From Mermis nigrescens (lineage: Eukaryota; Nematoda; Enoplea; Mermithida; Mermithidae): 64,000 nucleotides of DNA. A program made the translations under genes and the position numbers. Positions 56,931 to 64,000 of the stretch are shown here, one piece after another. Each line of letters starts with the position of its first letter. Position 1 is the stretch's first letter. The DNA is taken from assembly GCA_036768485.1 (NCBI GenBank), contig JAVLUZ010000154.1, positions 883,308 to 947,307 of the forward strand, written 5' to 3'. Below the pieces are notes generated by a model that had not been told where the DNA came from, did no database searches, and was given only the letters and a program-made list of their open reading frames with translations.

Positions 56931-58963
56931 TTTCGAAAAATGAGCTTGCTAAGCGAGAGTTGTAAACTAAGAGGAGCTTAAAGTTTAAACCTACCATTAA
57001 ATTATAAAGATAATAATAAAAGATTTAAAGCTTTAAGAAAAAGAAAAATGTGGTAAATTAAAACAAATTTAAAGGATATGATGAAACATTATTATTGAGA
57101 ATAGGACGATCACGAGCTATGTATAATGACTCCTTGATTAAAAGATCAAAAGAGTTGGATGCTCGACTGATAACCTTGAAGCAATCTGAATGATGTCTTG
57201 AATGATATCTCAAAGTTCAAAGTCATTGACTGTAATCCTTGTCAGTTTATACGCTCAGTTGAGAAACGCATATCAGCCCATATACTGAAGGTTCATAAAC
57301 AGAATGGACTATCTGCTGATGTCTATAAAAGTATAAATCCTGTAGGATGCAGTTATGGCAGGCTATATGGCTTGCCTAAGACTCATAAGAGAGATGTTCC
57401 TTTAAGACCAATCTTGTCAGCCATCAACACTCCAACTTATAAGTTGGCTAAGTATTTTGTGCCGATCCTACAAGACATAAGTACTAATGAATACACTTTA
57501 TGTGACACTGGTAGTTTCCTGACAAGACTCAAGGCTTTTACATTCAAAAGCCATCATTTTATGGCTAGTCTTGATGTTCAAAGCTTGTTCACTAATATTC
57601 CACTCAATGAGACCATTGACATATGTATTAGGAAACTATTTGATGATCAGAATGTCATGTTAGTAAATAACATGAATTGTCATCAATTCAAACTGCTTCT
57701 AGAACTTGCAGTTAAAGAGTGTTACTTTACTTGTAATGGTAAAATCTATCAACAGATAGATGGTGTTGCTATGGGTAATCCGCTTGGCCCAGTTCTTGCC
57801 AACATTTTCTTGAGCCATCATGAAACAAAGTGGCTCAGAGACTGTAGTATAAAGATTAGACCCAAGTTTTATGTACGTTATGTTGATGACACATTTGTAG
57901 TGTTTTCTGACAGAAATCAGCCTAGAAAGTTCTGTGATTACATGAATCAGCAACATCCTAATATGAATTTCACATTTGAAACTGAATGTGACAAGAAATT
58001 AAATTTCCTTGATGTGCTTGTTGAAAGGAAGTCCGATGATATTGTCACATCATCATATCAGAAACCCACATTTTCTGGCCTTTATGCCAAATTGTCTAGC
58101 TTCATTCCTTTTGCCTATAAAGTTGGTTTAATAAAGACACTTGTGAGTCGTATTCACATGATTTGTAACTCATATCAGACTTTTGTCTCTGATATTGACA
58201 AGCTGAAGCAGACTCTACTGCAAAATGAGTATCCGCTTAGCTTGATTGATAAGGTCATATCAGACTTTATGACAAAAGTTTATAGTAAGAGTGATGACAT
58301 AAAATTCGGGTGTGATAAACTATGCTATTCTCTTGTTTTGCCTTACACTGGTGTGCATGGCTACAATGTACGCAGCAGAATTCTAAAGGTTATATCTGCA
58401 TTTTACCCTCAGATTAGAGTAAGGTTTGTTTACAAACCTGTTATGTGTATCAGCCGGTTTTTCAAGAACAAGGATGCTGTACCTGCTAAGCTACTCTCAA
58501 ATTTAGTATATAAGTATACGTGTTCTAGCTGTATGGCTAGTTACATCGGTGAAACTCGCCGACATTTTGGGAGTAGAATGGCAGAGCATACTGGCATCTC
58601 ATTTGCTACAGGAAAGCCAATTCAGGGTGATAGTTTATCTGCTATTCACAAACATATCTCAAATAGCAATCATCCAATTACATCAGATTGCTTCAAGGTT
58701 ATCAGTCGAGCATCCAACTCTTTTGATCTTTTAATCAAGGAGTCATTATACATAGCACGTGATCGTCCTATTCTCAACAATAATGTTTCATCATATCCTT
58801 TAAATTTGTTTTAATTTACCACATTTTTCTTTTTCTTAAAGCTTTAAATCTTTTATTATTATCTTTATAATTTAATGGTAGGTTTAAACTTTAAGCTCCT
58901 CTTAGTTTACAACTCTCGCTTAGCAAGCTCATTTTTCGAAACTATTCCTTCATAATCAGTTGA
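56931..58963 (+). mobile_element. Penelope-like element, 5'-truncated, with inverted 3' copy and 12-bp TSD
   Basis: The flanks carry the direct repeat agcacaggatat (56919-56930 and 58964-58975). The left 258 bp (56931-57188) is the reverse complement of the element's own 3' region (58684-58941), including the last ~43 codons of its ORF. This head arrangement, a truncated copy joined to an inverted piece of the same element, is known from Penelope-like elements. It is inserted in the minisatellite of a Helitron-like element. Confidence 0.85.
57198..58814 (+). CDS. Penelope-like reverse transcriptase with GIY-YIG endonuclease
   Basis: 538 codons from the first ATG to TAA. The true N-terminus is lost, since the frame begins right after the inverted repeat. 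Order of motifs: GRLYGLPKTHK (~54-64), RPILSAINTPTYKLAKYF (~70-87), MASLDVQSLFTNIPL (~122-136), GVAMGNPLGPVLANIF (~189-204), catalytic YVDD (228-231), KLNFLDV (~267-273). Then comes a GIY-YIG-type domain: VYKYTCSSCMASYIGETRR (~437-455), HFGSRMAEH (~456-464) and a C-terminal LYIARDRPILNNN (~517-529). It copies the element by target-primed reverse transcription. The frame is intact, so the insertion is fairly recent. Motif CSSCMASYIG defines the EN-positive Penelope branch. Confidence 0.9.
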   Translation: MNDISKFKVIDCNPCQFIRSVEKRISAHILKVHKQNGLSADVYKSINPVGCSYGRLYGLPKTHKRDVPLRPILSAINTPTYKLAKYFVPILQDISTNEYTLCDTGSFLTRLKAFTFKSHHFMASLDVQSLFTNIPLNETIDICIRKLFDDQNVMLVNNMNCHQFKLLLELAVKECYFTCNGKIYQQIDGVAMGNPLGPVLANIFLSHHETKWLRDCSIKIRPKFYVRYVDDTFVVFSDRNQPRKFCDYMNQQHPNMNFTFETECDKKLNFLDVLVERKSDDIVTSSYQKPTFSGLYAKLSSFIPFAYKVGLIKTLVSRIHMICNSYQTFVSDIDKLKQTLLQNEYPLSLIDKVISDFMTKVYSKSDDIKFGCDKLCYSLVLPYTGVHGYNVRSRILKVISAFYPQIRVRFVYKPVMCISRFFKNKDAVPAKLLSNLVYKYTCSSCMASYIGETRRHFGSRMAEHTGISFATGKPIQGDSLSAIHKHISNSNHPITSDCFKVISRASNSFDLLIKESLYIARDRPILNNNVSSYPLNLF

Positions 58964-59155
58964 AGCACAGGATATGTTATAGCACTGGGTATGGTATATC
59001 ACGTCCTATCTTGTAGCATGGGGTATGTTATATCACGTCCTATCCTGTAACACTGGGTATGTTATATCACGTCCTAGTGTATAGCATGGGGTATGTTACA
59101 TCACGTCCTATTGTATAGCATTGAGTATGTTGTATCACAACCTATCTTATAGCGT
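58964..59155. repeat. minisatellite 1 array, reverse orientation
   Basis: About six units like GGGTATGTTATATCACGTCCTA, the reverse complement of the array at 12660-13095. The PLE target duplication lies in its first unit. Confidence 0.85.
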
Positions 59156-60245
59156 CAGGTTCAACTTTGTACAATGTCCAACTTTGCCCTCATTGTAAAC
59201 AAATGCAAAAAGTTGCGTATTAAATTAGCCGCTAGAAGCAAAAACATTTGGATTGTATTTTCGAAAGCCGCATGTTTGCTTCTTTCTTTCGAAAGCCGCA
59301 TGTTTGCTGCTTTCGATTGATTCGCATTAAATTTCACGCGCGCTGGTTTACAAGGTCAAAAATTTTGACTTGGTGCAAGCTCTTTTTCAGTGATTAATCA
59401 TGTTTATAAGTACCCGTACGTGATTTCCTTTTAGCCCGTCTCATACATGTTTTATGATGCTAGATCGTATATTTAAAGTAGCGAATATGGAATCAGCGGT
59501 CCCAGAAACCCCAGGGGCCAAATTTTGGAAGCAACAGTCAATCTGTGCTTCTGCAAAAAGACAAAAACCTAAATTTTACGCTATGCATAGGGTACATTTG
59601 GGCTCCCGTACCTCAAAAACCAATCCGTGAATTTTCTTCAAATTCTACAGTAAGGTCAGTCATAAGATATCCAATAATTGGTGAAAACTTTAAAAAAATT
59701 TATCCGCTGCGATTTGAGATATTTGATAAAATACAACTTGTAAATCACGTTTTTCTTACGGCATCACATCAGTTTACACTGTAGTGTAATGTGGTTTACA
59801 CCAGTCGATAGCGCATAAAAAGTTGATGTGGGGTGGCGTTGAAAATTTTACCCTGCCGCAATTGCATAAGCGGCTAGAGCTACCAAAACCTTTTACATAA
59901 ATCCGTAGTTTCCGGGTTTCAGGAGTCCGATCGAGCCATTTTAATCAAAAATCGTAATTAGCGCCCGAGAATACCCATTGAGTGAAAAAATAAGTATCAC
60001 AAAATTATCCAGTAAAAGCTTTTTTGCCTCACAGACACACACACACTTACACACAACTCGAAATTAATATTATAGATTCTGTTTGCAAACCAATTAAACC
60101 GATTATGAATTTAGCTGACTATGAATCAAATTTCAAGCTACCCACAAGAAGTAGACCTTTGCAGAGCGTACGAATTTAAAGAGCGGTAAGTTTTTGTGGT
60201 TTAGAAAATTTGGATAGGTGAACAAGACATCCTTTGTCTCAAAGA

Positions 60246-63200
60246 TTATCTTAGGTAGCGCGTTAGCGCGATACCTATAATATACTTGGGTACCCCCAAC
60301 ACCTGTGCACCCCCTACAGCTATAACGGGACACTTCTGGAAGCTGCGGTTTTTTTTAAAAGAAAGATAATAAAAAAATTCGCTGCCCGTGTTTTTTTGTT
60401 TTTCTTGAAACTCAAAACTGACTGTGTAAAGAAGGTGTAAAAGTTTTTGTGTAACGTTATAACATAGGACAAATTTTGGGACCTTTTTACTGCGGCATGT
60501 GGACAACTGAGTATTGATGACTCGAAGGACTGAACAGGATAGGATTATAGAGGGATGAATTCTACAGATGACACTTTTTTGTTTTTTGAAATTCGCATTA
60601 GTTATCGAACGGCAGTGTAAAGAGTGCGAAAATCTGGGGGTGAAAAAGCACTTTTTGGTCGAGTTTTCAACCTGCCTATGTCCGATACTAACTCCGGTTA
60701 TGAGGTTTTTAAAATGTTTTCTGACAGAAATGTAGAGCGGATCAAGGGCTACATTCTGCATATAAGCAAAGTCTTCTATGCTCTATGGTGAGTTAGATCC
60801 TAGGGTTTAAAGTTTACACTCTAGTGGATGGTGTAAAAAACGGATTTTAACTAAGATTTCTCTGCCACATTTTTCCGCTTATGAGTCAGTGTAAATCGAA
60901 GACAGCATTAATAAAGTGCCTCTCAGGGGCTAAACATCGCAGCAAACCGCATTTAAAAAACGCAATATTGAGTTATTTATGGGGGTGTAAAGTTCGAAAT
61001 CAGAGGTAAAAAATGGGCTAAAAAACACGTTTTTTCCGAAGTTTGATTGATAAATCATGCCAAATAATTTTTGCAACAGAATTTTGGCATAACAGGAATG
61101 TACTACGATTTAAAAGCTACAAATTGTACCAAATCAAATTTCTTTAAACTCAATGGGGAGTTCGGTACGGAATTTTAAAGTTTACAGTGTTCTAAATGAT
61201 GGAAAATACGTTTTTGTTGCGTTTTTTGTTCGCCACTTTCTCCGTCCAGAAGTCGGGATAAGTCTAATAGAATAAAAATAAAGTGCTTTATATCGGGTGC
61301 ATGTCAAAGCAAATTGTCTATACATTAATATTTAGCGAGTGTAAAGTCAAAAATTTGGAGTTTAAAATGCGTTTCTGTCTTGTTTTTTCTGCCTGCTTCT
61401 CCGGTTACGAGTCAGGGACACGTTTATCATGTCTAGAAATGGACCAGGAACCAAATTTGTTATGCCAGTCTGGCGCATATGTTTACACTCTACGGTGTTG
61501 TAAAGTAGTTTACACCAATTGTTAGTTTGCCCATAGAACATTATGTAGACTTAATTTTTTCATAAATATTAATCGTAATATCGGAACAATATCAAAATTA
61601 CGAATCTGACTAAAATCTTCTTTACACTAGGTGTTTACATGAAGTTTACACTACATATGTATTTATCTTCGTTTTTGAGCATTCCAGAAACCTAATCTTT
61701 TTCTAGAGTCTAGAAGTTTTCAAAGGATCAAATGTGAGACGTCACGTAGGCGCGTTTGTTTACATCCAACAGTGATGTAAAGTAGTTTACACTCATTGTT
61801 TATATGTCCTCAGACCATTGTAGAGACATAATTTTTTCATGAATGTTGATCATAATATCCGAGTAATTTTTTACACTGCATGTTAGCCTTTGTTCTAGAG
61901 CATTGCAAAAACCGAAATTTTTTCCTGAGATATAAAAATTTACAGGGAATGAAATATATACGTCAGTTGGACGCGCTTGCTTACACTCAGCAGTATTGCT
62001 TGCAAATTGGTTTAAACCTAATGTTTATTGTCTTTAAAACATTATGGAGACTCATTTTTCCATAAATGTTGAAAGTAATATCGAAGCAATATCAAAATTA
62101 CGAATCCGACTAAAATATTCTTTACGCTATGTGTTTGTGTAAAGTTTACATTACGCGTTAACCTTAATTCGATAGACTTGCAGAGACTTTGTAACTGAAG
62201 TCAAGAAATTTTCAAGGATTCATATGTGAGACATCAATTAAGTGAGTTTGTTTACCCTCAAAAGTAATCTAAAGTGATTTAAAAATTATGTTCAAGTGTC
62301 CTTAGATCATTGAAGAGATGTAATTTTGTCTTAAATGGGTTGCATTAAAGTTATATCCTTCTTAGCCGTGTTTATAATATGTTTCACAAAATCTTGCACA
62401 TGGAGAGCTATCGTTTAATTGATGTAAATTGCCTGCAAAAGTGGTTTAAAATGAACCAGCAATCACACTACTGTGCACAGAAGTCGACAAAGATATGCAG
62501 CTTTATTGTAATCATGTACATTAATAAGCCGTAAACTGTTAGTATTCTCTACACCTAGTAGTTGTGTAAAGTTTGCACTATTCATTTGTTGTTAATATGT
62601 AGTCTATACTACAAATTTATTTTACTACCAAATCAAAGCGTTAGTGTTCCTTACATTTGATATTTGCGTGAAGTTTTTGAATTTTTGCCGAAAAACTTTG
62701 TCTTATAATTTACCAACATCCCGCCTTTTCCATTTTCTTAAAGTTTAAAATCTTTTATAATTCTCTTAATAATTTAATGGTAGGTTTTAACTTTAAGTTT
62801 CTCTTGGTTTACAACTCTCGCTTAGCAAGCTCATTTTTCAAAACTTTTTCATAGTGATCAGATTAGTCGCGTTTAGTTTGGAATTGGTGGACGGTCGTTA
62901 TTTTATTACTCGGCTTAAATAAACCAAGTGACTATCTTTTGATTATTTTCTTTTATCGCAAATTCAAACACTCTAATTTTCAATTTGAAAATTGACTCAA
63001 TTTTCAATTTGAAAATTGATCCAATTTTCAATTTGAAAATTGAAAATTGGGTGTTTTCAATTTCAAAAGTCACAACACATTGTGCTTGTGTATTGATTGA
63101 GTGAGGATTTGCAATGTGAATTCGTTGGTTAAATATTTGTGCTTGATTATAAGTGAACTGCACACATTAAGAAGAAATAACTTAATGCAGTTTTAATTTG

Positions 63201-63362
63201 AAAATGGATGGTGTCAATAAGGTTGTCTTGTTTAAAAAGGATAATGCTGATGTTAAGAACAATATTGTTTTCCGCGTTCTTGGACTGTTGTCATTATTGT
63301 GGCATGTTACTGATTGTGTTTACTGACTGATGTACTGAAATCACGCTAATTAAAAGTAGTGT
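60246..63362 (+). repeat. 'GTGTAAAG' repeat family, copy C
   Basis: It starts with the AGGTAGCGCGTTAGCGCG hairpin-like motif (60253). It is collinear with copy B from there to about 61850, with tandem units of ~277 bp (cores near 61485 and 61762). It then carries an insertion at about 62694-63215 absent from copy A, and ends in the same flank ('ataatgctgatgttaagaac') and long-inverted-repeat module as the others. The 171-codon minus-strand frame at 60246-60761 parallels 8998-9438. Confidence 0.75.
62694..63215 (+). mobile_element. Penelope-like element 3' fragment plus palindromic repeats
   Basis: About 62694-62850 matches the PLE 3' end at 58813-58941 ('taatttaatggtaggtt', 'tctcgcttagcaagctc'). 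It is followed by sequence absent from copy A, including three units of TCAATTTTCAATTTGAAAAT (62985-63050), each a near-perfect palindrome. The whole block looks like one insertion in GTGTAAAG copy C; the part after 62850 may be PLE 5' leader sequence from a tandem arrangement, which is unproven. Confidence 0.55.
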
Positions 63363-64000
63363 ACTAGCAAAGAAAAATGCTCCGATGGAACAAAAAAGAT
63401 GAATATACTTGGAATTGTGGATTATTATGGATGTAAAAGGAGGGGACTAGGAAAAATCTACCTAAAGTCGGAAAATCTGCTAAAAATCACACTTTCTCTA
63501 AGCAACGCAAAAAATCGATGTATATTCTGCGGCCTCTAATAAAGTGTCTTTTTTAAATAATGTTCGAAGTTTCAGATAAGAGTGTATAAACGAAATCTAT
63601 CAAGGTTACTTTTTTAAATTGCTGGCACCTGATTGATAGAAAACTAAGAGGTATTGTATTTTAAAGTTGTTTTATTTTGTTATGAGCATTATAGCAAGCT
63701 AAAGCAGGAGCCGATTGATTAGTGCACACAATCGTTTCGGGCATGCTAGTGTATCTACATTTAGTCTGTTTCAAGTCAACTTACGCGTTTCCTACTGTTT
63801 TTAAACCAACCATGTCTTCAATTGTCTTCGATGTTTGCTATTTCATTCAATTGGCTTGGAAGACTGTTAGTTTACTTAATATCATTTCCCATAGCTACTG
63901 CATAGCTAACGTGCTGCTGTTTCAATCATTGTTATGGTTGAATATTTATTTTAATCTGTTGGCCGCAGAATATACATCGATTTTTTGCGTTGCTTAGAGA
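63363..64000. repeat. long-inverted-repeat module, copy C (cut by window end)
   Basis: The left arm is 63363-63535. The right arm begins at about 63962 (GCCGCAGAATATAC) and leaves the window. The centre runs in the orientation of copy B, opposite to copy A. The 91-codon frame at 63722-63997 spans centre and arm and is not a gene. Confidence 0.75.

Larger units (their letters stand above)
56366..60076 (-). mobile_element. non-autonomous Helitron-like element, copy 2 (inverted, split by a PLE)
   Basis: On the minus strand the 5' end is TCTATAATATTAATT at 60076, preceded by A. The 3' end is hairpin GGCAACGCCGGGC, then AGCTCAG and CTAG at 56369-56366. It carries the two minisatellites of copy 1 in the same order (58964-59155 and 56480-56905) with a Penelope-like element inserted between them. 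The region 59160-60075 is otherwise unassigned. The assignment rests on ends and array content. Confidence 0.5.

Noticed and set aside
58813..58975. Hammerhead ribozyme in the Penelope-like element's terminal region
   Set aside because: Such ribozymes occur in some Penelope-like elements, but I found no CTGANGA core with a matching GAAA and cleavage arm on either strand here or at 62694-62870.

Overview
The window is AT-rich nuclear DNA of a metazoan, probably an invertebrate. Genes are split by long introns with GT-AG type boundaries, and most of the remaining DNA is mobile-element debris: RTE-type LINE, Penelope-like element, hAT, Helitron-like and many MITE families. Nothing suggests a bacterium, plasmid or free virus. 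I cannot name the species.

One host gene dominates. On the minus strand, 52230 down to 15005, eleven exons can be joined in phase into a 789-residue protein, clearly membralin (TMEM259), a multi-pass ER membrane protein. Exons 1, 2 and 4-10 match the family almost residue by residue. Exon 3 (lumenal loop) and exon 11 (Ser/Thr/Met-rich tail) are placed by splice phase and open frame only. Intron 8 has a GC donor, and intron 6 has no ordinary GT-AG solution. Intron 3 (19.5 kb) carries, on the opposite strand, an intact intronless 703-codon ORF (39543-41654) that I do not recognise. It is the best candidate here for something undescribed.

Layout. 1-1540: unassigned. 1549-8798: a large hAT-like unit with an 8-bp target duplication, filled by a 'GTGTAAAG' repeat copy, a 5'-truncated RTE LINE (4160-6648), an 805-bp long-inverted-repeat module and an (AT)n tract. 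8929-12285: a second 'GTGTAAAG' copy ending in the same module. 12285-13621: a Helitron-like element with two minisatellites. 13622-15004: mostly unassigned. 15005-52230: membralin, with introns packed with MITEs, three hAT-type insertions, nested foldbacks and the 703-codon ORF. 52231-56365: promoter side and MITEs. 56366-60076: a second Helitron-like copy, inverted, split by a Penelope-like element (56931-58963). 60246-64000: a third 'GTGTAAAG' copy, running off the window.

The mobile elements form a readable stratigraphy: PLE inside Helitron, LINE inside 'GTGTAAAG' repeat inside hAT, palindromic transposon inside hAT, hAT-MITE inside MITE. Several insertions are confirmed by target-site duplications. 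The central part of the long-inverted-repeat module is flipped in one of the three copies. All joins are my own reading of the genomic sequence; no transcript or database search was available.
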